Assembly (NCBI GenBank): GCA_037179385.1
Contig: CM074184.1
Coordinates: forward strand, 10,000,001 to 10,064,000
Source of the DNA: Holothuria scabra
Lineage: Eukaryota > Echinodermata > Holothuroidea > Aspidochirotida > Holothuriidae
DNA length: 64,000 bases
Direction of reading: 5' to 3'
The notes below the pieces were generated by a model. That model made no database searches. It had not been told where the DNA came from and saw only the letters and a list, made by a program, of their open reading frames with translations. Position 1 is the first letter of the stretch, and each line of letters starts with the position of its first letter. A program made the position numbers and the translations under genes. Shown here piece by piece: positions 48,301 to 56,284 of the stretch.

Positions 48301-51300
48301 AGAGCTGGATTTATGGGCCTCACACGTCCTTTTCAGCAGTTACTATCAAAATAATAATAAGATCATTTATCAGGACTCATGGACCTGACACGTCCTGTCC
48401 TGCAATTAAGCTAGGCAAATAGGGAGAGGAATAAATAATTGGCGGACTTATAGGCCTCATACGCCCTGTCCAGCCACTGCAATGTTAGGGCTAGGTTTCC
48501 ACAAGGAATAATGCAGACATAGGTTTCCTTGCAAAACTTTTTGTTTATTTTTCATTCTTTCTCTCCACAGGAAACAACGCAGAAGGACAACGTAGGCTTC
48601 CTGGCGAAGCTGTTTTTCTTTTTTCTTTTTTTTCTCTCCACAGGAAACAACGCAGAAGGACAACAAGGGCTTCTTGGTGAAGCTCTTTTTCTTTTTTCAT
48701 TTTCTTTCTCCACAGGAAACAATACAGGAGGACAACGTAGAAGACAGAAGAATGAAGACAACGTGGGAACATCAGCGCCCTTGCAAAATTATTTAAAGAG
48801 CTGGACTTATGGACCTCACACGTCCTTTTCAGCAGTTACTAGGAAAATAATAATTAGATGATTTTTTAGGACGCATGGACCTGACACGTCCTGTCCTGCA
48901 ATAGCTAGGCAAATAGGGAGAAGATTAATTGACATAGGTTCCTAAGCAAAACTTTTTCTTTTATTTTTCTCTCCACAGGAAACAACGCAGAGGAACAACG
49001 TAGGCTTCATGGCGAAGCTGTTTTTCTTTTTTCATTTTTTCTCTCCACAGCAAACAACGCAGAAGGACAACGTAGGCTTCCTGGTGAAGCTGTTTTTCTT
49101 TTTTCATTTTTTCTCTCCACAGGAAACAACGCAGAAGGACAACATAGGCTTCCTGGGGAAGCTTTTTTCTTTTTATTTTGTTTTTCCACAGGATCAAGGT
49201 TTATACTCACACTGAGGGAGGATGAAGACAACATGGAAAAGAAGCATAAAATGTGCTGCTGCATATATGCCTAAGGACATATGTATTATGTAGCTATAAT
49301 AAGAAGGGTGGGCAATTAAGCTAGCTAGGCAGATAGGGAGAAGATAAATTGGCAGACTTATAGGCCTCATACGCCCTGTCTTGCCACTGCAATGTTAGGG
49401 CTAGGTAGGCAATTTGTGCCTAATGCAATATGTTACCAGTTACTTTGGCCAGCAGAGATATAGCTGTGTAACTTTTGCATGCCTGCAGGTACATGCATGC
49501 TTTATTTCCTCAGGAAGACATCTACAGAAGAGATATCAACCTTAACTACTAACCTTACTTCTCTATCTCTCTACAGGTGTGTGTTGGTGGCAATATGCCA
49601 CAGAGTGTGTGTGATGCGTAATGTGCAGCTACCTTTTGGTGCTGTCACTGGCTAGCTTCAGCAAAAGAGAAGATTGTGTTGGTTTTTCTCTGCCAGTGCA
49701 AAGCCAGATCTCCACCACTAAGACTCTTATAGTGCCTCCACGCGGCAACACACGGTAACTGGGTATCTTCCCAGGCTAAACTATAAGGGATCTCGGAGTA
49801 GCAAGGACCCCAGAGTTGCAGTGCACAGTACATTATGTCTACGTACAGTACCTTCATTTGTAGATATGACCTTGTACTGCATCATCCTTGCCCCAGCAAT
49901 GGGTCAAATTGTCAAGCACCTAATTGCTTGTGAGCAACTTAATCAGAAAATGCTGCTAGCTTCCACATTGGCTGCATGTTAGATTGGGCTGTGAAAATTT
50001 ACCTTACACAAGGAACTTTCATAAATTACAGTGAATAATGTACATCATGCATATCTGACAGTGGCGTAAATGTCCAAAACTGAGGGTGATATATTTAATA
50101 AGGAAATAGTATTTAGTCTTTTCCACAAGCTTTAAGTACTCCTGAATATTTCCAAATCATACTGTAAAAAAAACCAGTACCTAATTGTGTCAATTTGAAG
50201 CTAAAATGCTCTTCATTTTGTTCTTTGAGGATGGGATTGCCCCAGCCAAGCTGAAATAAACCATTTCTCCCCTGACCTCATTCATGTAATTCATTTCAAA
50301 CAAAAAAACATCAATATTCAAAAACTTTCAACTAATTCCAAAACATGCTCATATCACAGCAATTTTGATTTAATTATACCAGTGCCATGTAGTTAGTTAA
50401 CTGGATATAAAAAGGCAATATCATTTGAAACAGTGACAAAAAGCATCATGATAAAGGGTGTAATTGTTTTGAAAGATGTCAGTAACACATAATTTTAAGC
50501 AGAATCATTTTGTATAATTAGAGTGATTCTTCCTGGGATAAATACATGGGTTTGTAGTTTTGAATGGCCATAGTACCATCATATACTGTACTACAATTTT
50601 ATGAGGAAAACAATCAAATTGATTTCAATTTTAAAAAAGATTCCAATTGATTTTAAGTTCAAAGCTGTTAAAATGCCAACTATGTGTAACATTGCTAAAA
50701 TGTGCATCTGTTTATATTTGTCTAGATCTAATCGATGGGAAATACCGTGAATGACTTGATTCAGGCAGTGGCAGTTAAAATCAGCATGATGACGTGAAGG
50801 ATTGGGAAGTGCACGGTGTAACCTGTTGGCTGTCTATGAGTGGAGACTTAACATTGATCTAGTTTCAATCAGTGGTGTTGCTACCTCAAAAAAAAATACA
50901 AAGTTCAGAATTAGGTAAGCAGGATTGCGTAATTATATGTTTAATCTGTCATATAATATATTGCTTGTTATATTGGCACCTCTGTGATCAAAAACATGTA
51001 CAGTATTGTTTGATATTTTTTGAAAGTAACAGTGCTACAGTATTGGGGCATGAGGAAATATTTTTTGGTCTCTCAGATTTTCCTTTGCCCCCCTCCCACT
51101 CACGGTAGGTCTTTGGATTTAGGTCAACTGAAAACAGAAAATATTTACTTCTCCTGGGAGAGAAATGTTCAGTGTTATCTTGTATTGTGTACAATTGTAG
51201 CAAAATAGTAAAATTTGAGCAAATATTGCCTCAATTGCTTCTGATAGTGTCAGAAGATTCCACTAAAATGCTTTATCTATCTCATGGCATTGTTGGGTTA

Positions 51301-53383
51301 AGCATATATTTCCTAATTATGAAATGGTGTGATTATCACAGCTTCTTACAAGTTGTCCTATATGTACAGCAATGTAGACCTAATTTTTGTCCCCCTTGTA
51401 AAATCTCCAAAATTTTAAAGGTCAAGAGCAGTCCCACAAACTAATTTTGTAGCAATTTTGAAGCTATAAATACCACAGTTTGCTTCAAAGAATCTTTCAT
51501 AATATTTTACAACTTAAATATTGCATTTGCAAGATAAACCAAGCACAGTGGCATAACCAGCAGGGAGCCGGGGGGGAGCCCCCCCAGTGAAATGCCTTGC
51601 CCCCCCAAATGAAATTTGCAGGTTGAAGAAAAAAAAAAAAACAGGCAAAATTTGTATGAGACAAAAACTCCACAAACATGCTTGACTATCACGATTTTTT
51701 AGTATTTGCACGGAAAAATGGTTGCTACAATACAGAAGTTTGGGTTTTGTAAATTAGAAGTACTTCCCCAGAAGTCCAGGGCACCATCACGGTGACTTGA
51801 AAGTTGTATTCGGAACAGGTAGCTGACTTATAAGGGAGTGGAAGTTTTATAAATGAGTGAAGATATTGTACAGTAGTTACTGAAATCTTCTTGGTTTTGT
51901 TCCTACTAATATATATTTTCTTAAAACAAAGAAATAGCCCCAGCTTAATTTAGTTCTTTATTGAAGATAAGTTAATACCAAAATAAGACAGTAAAAGCAA
52001 AAAAAAGGTCCCCGCATACAATAGCATTCTTGATAGAAAAAATGGCAAATCATGATTCTCATTAGGCATAAATCAAACTTAATACAAATGAGAAACATGA
52101 GTCATTTAATTGAGAAATTTTGCATCTGCTTTTCTTGACATGTGTATGATTAATTAAACATAGTTCATGTGAAGGTTTCAGATTTTCAGTTTAAATTAAG
52201 GCATGGTATGACTATTTCCACAGGTGCAAAGCAGTAAAATGGTCAACTTATGCAATAAACGGAGAAACAAGCAACACTTTCACACAGTGGAGCACCTTTT
52301 CGACCAATCTATCAAGACTAGCAGGTCCCCCTTTGGCATGTAGCAAACATTCAAAGTGGAAGTACAGTATTCAAATTTCCAAACCTGTGTTTCAAAAAAT
52401 GAGGGATATTTTGCAGAAATTCACAGGGCCAAAGACACTGGGAAGTGCCATTTCCGACAATCTGAGAGGCATTTTTAGCCAAAATTTTCTCTCTACGCTA
52501 CGCGCCAACCGATGGTGGCACTCCGCTTAGATAGTGTTATTCCTGCTTGCCCCCCCCCATGTCAAGCTTCCCCCCCTCAGCCCCCAAATCAAAAAGACTG
52601 GTTACGCCACTGACCAAGCAGTAACGTCTCATAAATTTCAGGATTTGAGAAGACATGTCACATGACTCTCAACAGCCAATCATGCAAAAGAGCTACTACA
52701 CGACTTCAATTTGGGGTGACTGCTCCTGCCCTTTAAGGTTATTCAAACTTTTTTAATCAGACTACTCAAACTTTCAGTGCTTCAGTGTTCTTTTGTAGTA
52801 TTAAATTTAAGAGCTTTTGAATATTTTGGTTACATCTAGGTTTGTGTGAAAAGTATTAATTTAGTCATGGAAGATTGCGGTAATTATTTTAAGTATTCCT
52901 CTTTTAAAATTACATGGGGGGGGGGGGGCAACCACCAAAGCAGCCCAATGTGTTCAACAACATTAAAGCAGGGTAAGGCGGCCAAAGATGCCTGCAGCAG
53001 AAAATGTGGGGAAGCTAGGGGGTTGGGTAAAGCCTACCATTCCCCTGTCCCTGATCAGTACAGGTACCATGGATATAACTAATTCTGAATTAGGGTGTGT
53101 GCATTCTCCCTGTTCAAGTGCACACTATGAAAATACATTGTTTTCCTCATAGGTGATGATGGCTCTAAGAATTAGAACTGCATTTTCTATTAGGCTGCCC
53201 ACATGTTAAGCATTGAGTACTGCTATTGATCTAAACAAACCCACTTCTCTTTTCCAGACCAAATTTTTCACCTCAAAACCTACCCTGGTAGACAGTGACA
53301 AGGGGAAGAGATGTTGCTATTTTCCATTCTTTCAAGACTTGGACCTTATGTATACAACCAAACTAAAGCTAAGACCTGATTGA
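30227..53383 (+). CDS. Candidate novel gene: hydrophobic N-terminus, duplicated cysteine cassette, alternative acidic tails
   Basis: I do not recognise this family. Exons joined by matching phases: exon 1 (30227-30373), cassette A1 (34288-34400) plus B1 (36062-36218), cassette A2 (37240-37349) plus B2 (39011-39170), then either acidic terminal exons from 39546 onward or a phase-0 terminal exon at 53258-53383. A+B is 90 codons, phase 0 at both ends, so one or two copies can be included without a frame change. Exon 1 gives a hydrophobic stretch of about 33 residues, a signal peptide or membrane anchor. The cassettes hold conserved VVEFER, LGLV, IYQD, RCHTN and SCRK. The secreted or membrane location is inferred. 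Both cassette copies remain open after duplication, which argues for selection, but transcript evidence is absent and the tail choice is unresolved. Confidence 0.5.
31100..31177 (+). CDS. Possible alternative terminal exon, Cys-rich, low support
   Basis: The 3' splice site TTAACTTTCTTTTAG is followed in phase 0 by 25 codons, VECICIWFCHHEPTLCVSVD then DATTQ, and TAA at 31175-31177. The phase matches the donor of exon 1, so splicing would give a short secreted peptide with four Cys. A frame this short can arise by chance. No duplicate or homologue is known. Confidence 0.2.
   Translation: MECICIWFCHHEPTLCVSVDDATTQ
31693..31997 (+). mobile_element. MITE family 1 copy
   Basis: It runs from TTAAAGGCATATTTTCATCA to GGGGTGACGAATGACTGCC followed by TTTAAG, with the internal AGCCCCTCCCACATTTATCT shared by the 19469 copy. 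It lies in intron 1 of the candidate gene. Confidence 0.65.
32037..32468 (+). other. Isolated 143-codon open frame, function unknown
   Basis: An uninterrupted frame from ATG to TGA in intron 1 of the candidate gene, directly after a MITE. The product has eight Cys in its last 75 residues, no repeats and no motif that I know. A long antisense frame overlaps its start. No splice or promoter context supports it; it may be chance. Confidence 0.15.
32634..32695. other. Perfect 24-bp inverted repeat (hairpin)
   Basis: The arm CTGTGTGTTCGTTACATGGC plus CTAG at 32634-32657 is the exact complement of 32672-32695, with a 14-nt loop between. Nothing in the neighbouring sequence extends the stem. It lies in intron 1 of the candidate gene and has the size of a small-RNA precursor, though natural precursors usually carry mismatches. 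Confidence 0.6.
33121..33410 (-). mobile_element. MITE family 1 copy
   Basis: Bounded by TTAAAGAGCCAAACATCTCA and GGGGTGAGAGAACTGAGCC followed by TTTAAG. The interior matches the 19469 copy in inverse orientation, including the AATAAACTGAA landmark near 33297. Confidence 0.7.
33489..33752 (-). mobile_element. MITE family 2 copy
   Basis: The ends TTAAAGAGCAAGAGCAGTCA and GTGCTCCTGACTTTTAAG are inverted. The interior AGTCATGTGATAACATC and TTTAGCTGTTGCTTCAAAAT recurs in copies at 51414-52738 and 53968-54233 and in fragments near 35597, 37030 and 33915. Confidence 0.6.
34288..34400 (+). CDS. Candidate gene cassette exon A1
   Basis: 113 nt, phase 0 in and two-base overhang out. The acceptor is TTTTCTTTGCAG and the donor AAG|GTGGGT. 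It encodes QREETCAVPEGTNVVEFERT then ELTSTADLGLVLRQEKV. One Cys. The sibling A2 agrees at about half of its residues with one codon deleted, so the frame has been preserved. Confidence 0.55.
36062..36218 (+). CDS. Candidate gene cassette exon B1 (four Cys)
   Basis: 157 nt. One base completes the codon split by exon A, then 52 codons to AAA|GTGGGT in phase 0. It encodes YHTPKVDKALMAIYQDECRV, then GVPTKAAFEPQDDS and RCHTNCTFVGADWFSCRK. The acceptor is TTTGTTTTACAG. The four Cys, in DEC, RC, NC and SC, suggest two disulphides in an extracellular fold. I cannot name a family. Confidence 0.55.
36287..36595 (+). repeat. Two-copy tandem repeat in the intron after B1
   Basis: A TTG/GTG-rich unit of about 154 bp containing TTGCTATGGTAGTTGTTGCA and GCTGTTTTTGTCATTGCCAT occurs twice, at about 36290-36440 and 36452-36595. 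The Cys-rich or Val-rich frames across it are low-complexity artefacts. Confidence 0.7.
37240..37349 (+). CDS. Candidate gene cassette exon A2
   Basis: 110 nt, phases as in A1. It encodes LRKEACEVPEWMEVVEFERM then ELRRAELGLVFSQVKV. The acceptor has changed from TTTGCAG to TTTGAAG, which keeps AG but is weaker, so inclusion of the second cassette may be regulated or reduced. The donor AAG|GTGGGT is intact. Confidence 0.5.
38337..38496 (+). CDS. Alternative terminal exon C between A2 and B2
   Basis: A strong acceptor (TTATTTTTTTTTTCAG) is followed by one base completing the exon A split codon, then YPKEKKLLFDMLKASASKTH, LNMINNKECPFEFEIRETSD and LKTLSYPVKDCR before TGA at 38494-38496. Two Cys. 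The CPFEFEI...YPVKDC pattern has a passing likeness to the CPW.Y.I...P...A.C block of IL-17 cytokines, but the rest of that fold is missing, so I make no family call. Use of this exon would replace B2 and end the protein. Confidence 0.4.
39011..39170 (+). CDS. Candidate gene cassette exon B2 (two Cys)
   Basis: 160 nt, same phases as B1, acceptor AAATTTCTTACAG and donor AAA|GTGGGT. It encodes YHPPHVNMTALTVIYQDDSR, VDVQTRTILKPLNHP and RCHTNRTFLGTDRSSCRK. Against B1 it has lost two of four Cys together (DEC to DDS, TNC to TNR). If unspliced, the frame continues open through the following intron to 39722. Confidence 0.5.
39546..39722 (+). CDS. Acidic tail exon D1
   Basis: Acceptor TTAGTTTCTTTGCAG, phase 0, matching the donor of exon B. 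It encodes DLQRDNIENASTQDVLYMEE, then DEKDKENDVQDKANIML and on to TGA at 39720-39722. The early part is Asp/Glu-rich. D2, D3, D5 and D6 start with the same DLQ or DV-type motif after a similar acceptor, so D1 belongs to a duplicated exon family. Confidence 0.45.
   Translation, partial: DLQRDNIENASTQDVLYMEEDEKDKENDVQDKANIMLNHGKAILMVLIFSHPQNTTKN
39899..39970 (+). CDS. Acidic tail exon D2
   Basis: Acceptor TTTGTTTCTTTGCAG, phase 0. It encodes DLQDVLPMEEEDEEEDEDEM then KTT and TGA at 39968-39970. A compact alternative terminal exon giving a highly acidic C-terminus. Confidence 0.45.
   Translation, partial: DLQDVLPMEEEDEEEDEDEMKTT
40315..40377 (+). CDS. Acidic tail exon D3
   Basis: Acceptor AAGTTTCTTTACAG, phase 0. 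It encodes DVFPMEEEDEEEDEARMKTT and TGA at 40375-40377. Close sibling of D2 with the second and third codons lost. Confidence 0.4.
   Translation, partial: DVFPMEEEDEEEDEARMKTT
40500..40628 (+). CDS. Acidic tail module D4, probably degenerate
   Basis: The SQDVLYMEEED frame and following GAA/GAT run to TGA at 40626-40628 match D1 and D2, but the acceptor is CACAAG and its phase does not fit exon B. In phase 0 the same DNA would read as Lys/Met repeats. The 14-residue-plus Glu/Asp run is an expanded microsatellite. Confidence 0.3.
   Translation, partial: SQDVLYMEEEDEEEDEDEEEDEDEEEDEEEDEEEDEDGMKTT
42443..42685 (+). CDS. Acidic tail exon D5, longer form
   Basis: Acceptor TTATCTTTACAG, phase 0. 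It encodes DLQDMLPMEEEEEDEGNMYR then SVQHLFVLPDKTTQKTEEG. A donor-like GAAG|GTAACA at about 42557 could splice it onward; otherwise it continues to TAA at 42683-42685. It sits inside the 130-bp array, showing that exon modules and array units were duplicated together. Confidence 0.35.
   Translation, partial: DLQDMLPMEEEEEDEGNMYRSVQHLFVLPDKTTQKTEEGNRKKAPETFFVCNVPEILAKGGNHLLCMSIQYLCGMRHFSI
43476..43637 (+). mobile_element. SINE-like insertion in an array unit
   Basis: From CCCCCTGTGGGGTAGGTGTT through CCCACGGTATTTCCTGCC and TTGTAAGAGGCAACTAAAGG to an AACTAAC-type tail. It is flanked by TCTGGCTGCAAGCAT and TCTGGCTGCATGCAT, a likely target duplication within the array unit. Confidence 0.6.
44085..44101. 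repeat. TA microsatellite
   Basis: A short run of TATATA dinucleotides inside a degenerate array unit. Confidence 0.8.
44237..44410 (+). mobile_element. SINE-like insertion, second copy at the same unit position
   Basis: It has CCCCCTGTGGGCCAGGGGCT, GTCGTAAGAGGCGACTAAAA and a 3' tail of AACTAAC repeats. It sits at the same place in a unit as the 43476 copy (after TTGGCTGCAGTCAT), so one insertion was probably copied with the unit. Confidence 0.65.
47315..47548 (+). CDS. Acidic-to-basic tail exon D6
   Basis: Acceptor TTAGTTTCTTCACAG, phase 0. It encodes DLLRDKEEENEEGNIEDTDD, then ISRMKTTGKRRFLSRRDT, and reads on to TGA at 47546-47548. It changes from acidic to Arg/Lys-rich, and the last 25 residues translate a polypyrimidine tract, so a shorter spliced form using AC|GTGGCA near 47440 is possible. 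Confidence 0.35.
   Translation, partial: DLLRDKEEENEEGNIEDTDDISRMKTTGKRRFLSRRDTAEDNVADGRMKKTSNRWIAHWQGCFYIFFLLLSPQKLTP
47900..49195 (+). repeat. 72-bp tandem repeat with a splice acceptor in every unit
   Basis: About eleven units in three clusters (47900-48260, 48540-48740, 48960-49165). Each has a T/C tract, CTCTCCACAG, then GAAACAACGCAGAAGGACAA and a variable CGTAGGCTTCCTGGCGAAGC. The clusters are separated by duplicated spacer containing GAACATCAGCGCCCTTGCAA. The AG is invariant; the possible donor GT after GACAAC is kept in only about half of the units. Confidence 0.8.
49196..51413. other. Candidate-gene intron, no firm exon
   Basis: A very good branch point and acceptor (TACTAAC, then TTCTCTATCTCTCTACAG) at about 49545-49576 is followed only by 14 codons and TAA. 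Another acceptor at 49193 gives DQGLYSH and a stop. The remainder has no recognised element. Confidence 0.35.
51414..52738 (+). mobile_element. MITE family 2 copy split by a hAT-type element
   Basis: The outer ends TTTTAAAGGTCAAGAGCAGT and GGGGTGACTGCTCCTGCC followed by CTTTAAGG are inverted. The interior matches the 53968 copy on both sides of the 51546-52612 insert, so the insertion is younger than the MITE. Confidence 0.7.
51546..52612 (-). mobile_element. hAT-type element with perfect 8-bp target duplication
   Basis: The ends CAGTGGCATAACCAG and CTGGTTACGCCACTG are nearly perfect inverted repeats, flanked by ACCAAGCA at 51538-51545 and 52613-52620. It contains the shared core in inverse orientation (GGCACTCCGCTTAGATAGTG near 52516). 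No transposase frame. Confidence 0.9.
52747..52980 (+). repeat. 235-bp dispersed repeat, second copy at 62787-63025
   Basis: From ACTTTTTTAATCAGACTACT to GCAGGGTAAGGCG the two copies differ at only a few bases, apart from the length of an internal poly-G run. Family unknown. Confidence 0.8.
53258..53383 (+). CDS. Candidate terminal exon of the novel gene
   Basis: The strong acceptor CCACTTCTCTTTTCCAG is followed in phase 0, as required by the exon B donor, by 41 codons: TKFFTSKPTLVDSDKGKRCC then YFPFFQDLDLMYTTKLKLRP, D and TGA at 53381-53383. Unlike the D modules the composition is ordinary and the exon is unique in the window, which makes it a good candidate for the ancestral end of the gene. 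A CC pair adds to the cassette Cys. AATAAA at 54525-54530 is a possible polyadenylation signal. It could instead belong to another transcript. Confidence 0.4.
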   Translation, partial: TKFFTSKPTLVDSDKGKRCCYFPFFQDLDLMYTTKLKLRPD

Positions 53384-53967
53384 ACTGTTTGGAAAATAGT
53401 TTACGTGGGCCACAGACTGCCAAGATTTCAAGATCAATGCAATCAATACACTTCGTGTTAAATAATATGGTGGATCTGCACATACGGAGTGTTTGAACAC
53501 TGCCCTTTGGATTTCGTCCAGCACCCACATCAGAATCTTATCAGGGCAGTTTTGCTGTTCAGAATATGTCATCCCTTTAATTATTATGCTAGTGAGGAGA
53601 TATGTATGTTTCGGACATATTGAAGGAAGGAATGGACGATTTTGATGGAAAACTAGAATTTTCTTCACCAAAAGGGAGGTCCTAAAAATTGTTATGACGC
53701 TTTGTTCTTGTGGCCAGCAAACTTCAACTGTCATTTTCAGATGATCACGACTAGGATGATATAATCTATGAAGTTTTCCAAAGAGCAAATTTCTAGCAGT
53801 GATTGAAAATCAAGGAGCTGTTTTTCTGTGTTTAATATGATTTATAACATTGTTTACACAACTAGTGACTAGCTATAAAGGCTTATACATAAGTTCAGTC
53901 CATAGGCAAGTGAGAGTGTGATTTTAAGTCTCTGATTTTTTGTCTGTTTGTACAATGACCAGTGGCA
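53384..53967. other. 3' flank of the candidate terminal exon
   Basis: A 139-codon minus-strand frame at 53369-53788 has no recognisable content. Nothing else is supported here. Confidence 0.35.
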
Positions 53968-54233
53968 TTTAAAGTGAAGAGCAGTCACCTCTAAACTTAT
54001 TTTGAAGCAACAGCTATATTTCAGGTTTCTTCTTATTTCTCTTCAAAGAATCACTCATAATATTTCAGGAATTCAATATTACATATTCATGGTAAAAACC
54101 AAACAGTTACTCCTAGTTAATTTCATATTTGAGGAAAACAAAATACTATCACATGACCCTAAGTATAGCCAATCATGAAACAGTGCAGTCTGCTACACTA
54201 CTTCAAGTTAAGAGGTGACTGCATGTTAGATTT
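53968..54233 (+). mobile_element. MITE family 2 copy
   Basis: It starts TTTAAAGTGAAGAGCAGTCA and ends near GTTAAGAGGTGACTGCATG. The interior CTTCTTATTTCTCTTCAAAG and ATCACATGACCCTAAGTA recurs in the other copies. Confidence 0.6.
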
Positions 54234-55496
54234 AATTCAAAATCTGCTCATAATATGCATGTATTATGGTTTTGGATTGTTTGTTGTGCAGATGCAAAAA
54301 TTACAAAATCTGATGCTGGTGCCCCCCTCCCCTTCCCTGGACAGTCATCAACCAAAGATTGCAGCCCCCTTTGGTAACCTGGATATGTCTCTTTATAAGA
54401 ACATGTTTTTGTGAAGGGCGTTGTGTTTAAGAATGTTGCTTTTAATTACAAGCGTTTCTTGCATATTGTTTTGTTATACTATGATACCTGCATGTTGAAA
54501 ATTAGCTGGCCAATATTTGCTTTGAATAAAGAAGCTTACTTTTAGAATTGACCAGACTAATTCTCTTTGTGTGACATAGAAAACAGTCCAATCCAGTCAA
54601 GAGAACCAGCAAGGAGAATATTTTTCCCCTTAAAAAATTAAAGGATGGTTTTACTTTACAACATACCTTTTAGTATTTACAATTTAGACAGGTAACATTG
54701 CACCTCTTATACATTTTAAATACTCAATACTAGTTGCATGGGCTTTATATTAAAATGTCACAATCCACAGAAAAAGTGAAAACTGTCTTTATTGATGTTA
54801 TTGATGTGTTTTAAAGGATTATTTTGCAAAAGTACATAATTTGGACGTATCAACGCTTATGAAAATATGTTCAGATATTCTGTCTCTGAATGAAATTAAA
54901 AATAGGGTTTTACCTTTGACAGGAAACTAGAAATTTGGGGACATCTTGTGAAACTTTCTTCCAAACTTTTTTTTAGGTAACCACCAGCACAGAAGTTTAA
55001 TAAACAAGATCGACTGTATGTTATTTCAGTGGGGGAGTAGACCAAATTGCAAAAAGGTTTTAAATCAGTAACTATAGCGCTCTTCAGAGCATGGAAGAAC
55101 AGTATGAAAAGGCTGGGAATGTGTGGCCAATTCCATGAAAGATTCTTTTAGAGATATGATTTACTTGGGGATTAAGGAAAACTCCAGTTGCTGATGTTCA
55201 GGACACAAAGGAACAATAAACAATACCATACAGTAATTCATCAATTTAGATCTATAGAAATTCTTACCCTTCCACTCTCACTGGTTCTACTGCCATTTTT
55301 CCTTGTCATTGGGACTTGCAAGTGTGCACATACTGTAACATCCATGGAAAGCAGACTGTTAGACATCATACAGCACCATACCATGGACATTACTGGGAAG
55401 ATGAACAAAAGAACATGTCTGGGAATTTCTTCTGTGTTTCGTATACCTCTACCCACGATCCATTACTGCAGAATCCCTCAGCCATGGACTTCAGCA
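54234..55496. other. Intergenic, nothing recognised
   Basis: AT-rich sequence with AATAAA at 54525-54530. No gene supported. A 137-codon frame starting at 55188 runs into the neighbouring transposon and is not credible. Confidence 0.4.
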
Positions 55497-55504
55497 TGTG
55501 TCAC

Positions 55505-56276
55505 CATGGGCGTCCGCAGAATTTTTTACAAGGGGAGGGGGAAAGGTCATGCATGGATGATTGAATTGTGTGTACACTATCTAAGCGGAGCGCCACCATA
55601 GGCTGGTGCGGAGCGTACAAGAAAATTTTGGGTCTTACAAACCCTCCAGATGGCCGGAAACGACACTTGGTGAGTGTTATAAGCTGCATGTACCCAGCCC
55701 TGAAACAGGAGCTTCATGTCTGTAATTTTTGGATTTTTAGAATTTTCAATGTAAAAAATTGTTGAAGGGAAATCTGCCTCTCTGTCACGGCCTCGCACGC
55801 CCATGCACGATAAAACTTACGCTGTCAAACAACTGTATAGGCCTATATCCGTTACCCAATTATGAATCACACAACCCCCCCATATTCACCTTGTATATCC
55901 TATTTACATCCGCGCGTCGCCACTTCAGCATGGGACCAAACCAAGCCAACGCATTCATCAATAGTCGGATGCCATATGCACACTACATACCTGAAAACCA
56001 GTACAATTTTGGCATAGTTTTTACAATTACAAATTTCCAATAGATGTCACGAATGATGGTCCCCAAATTTCGATTTCGCTATTCAGCATACTGTACCATC
56101 CTCTCTTTTGCTATTCGTGGTCAAATGTCCGCATATTTCAGGAGTAGAAAATGACGCTGTGAGTGAAGATATTTTGATGATTTATTTTTAATTTTTTTTA
56201 ATCCAATTTTTAATTAAGTTTGATTTTCCAGGGGGGAGGGGCAAGTGCCCCTTGCCCCCCCTTCCGGACGCCCATG
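55505..56276 (+). mobile_element. hAT-type element with perfect 8-bp target duplication
   Basis: The ends CATGGGCGTCCGCAG and TTCCGGACGCCCATG are inverted, flanked by TGTGTCAC at 55497-55504 and 56277-56284. It carries the shared core (CTAAGCGGAGCGCCACCATA at 55581). It is 772 bp long with no transposase. Confidence 0.9.
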
Positions 56277-56284
56277 TGTGTCAC

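Noticed and set aside
47802..48422. 206-codon frame and antisense frames rich in CCFLWRE-type repeats
   Set aside because: Product of the 72-bp array being divisible by three. The translated T-tracts give Phe runs that are typical of non-coding acceptor regions.
53369..53788. 139-codon minus-strand frame
   Set aside because: No recognisable motif, no splice or promoter context, and it overlaps the plus-strand candidate terminal exon. Treated as chance.
55188..55601. 137-codon plus-strand frame
   Set aside because: It runs across the border of the hAT-type element at 55505, so most of its C-terminus is transposon sequence.
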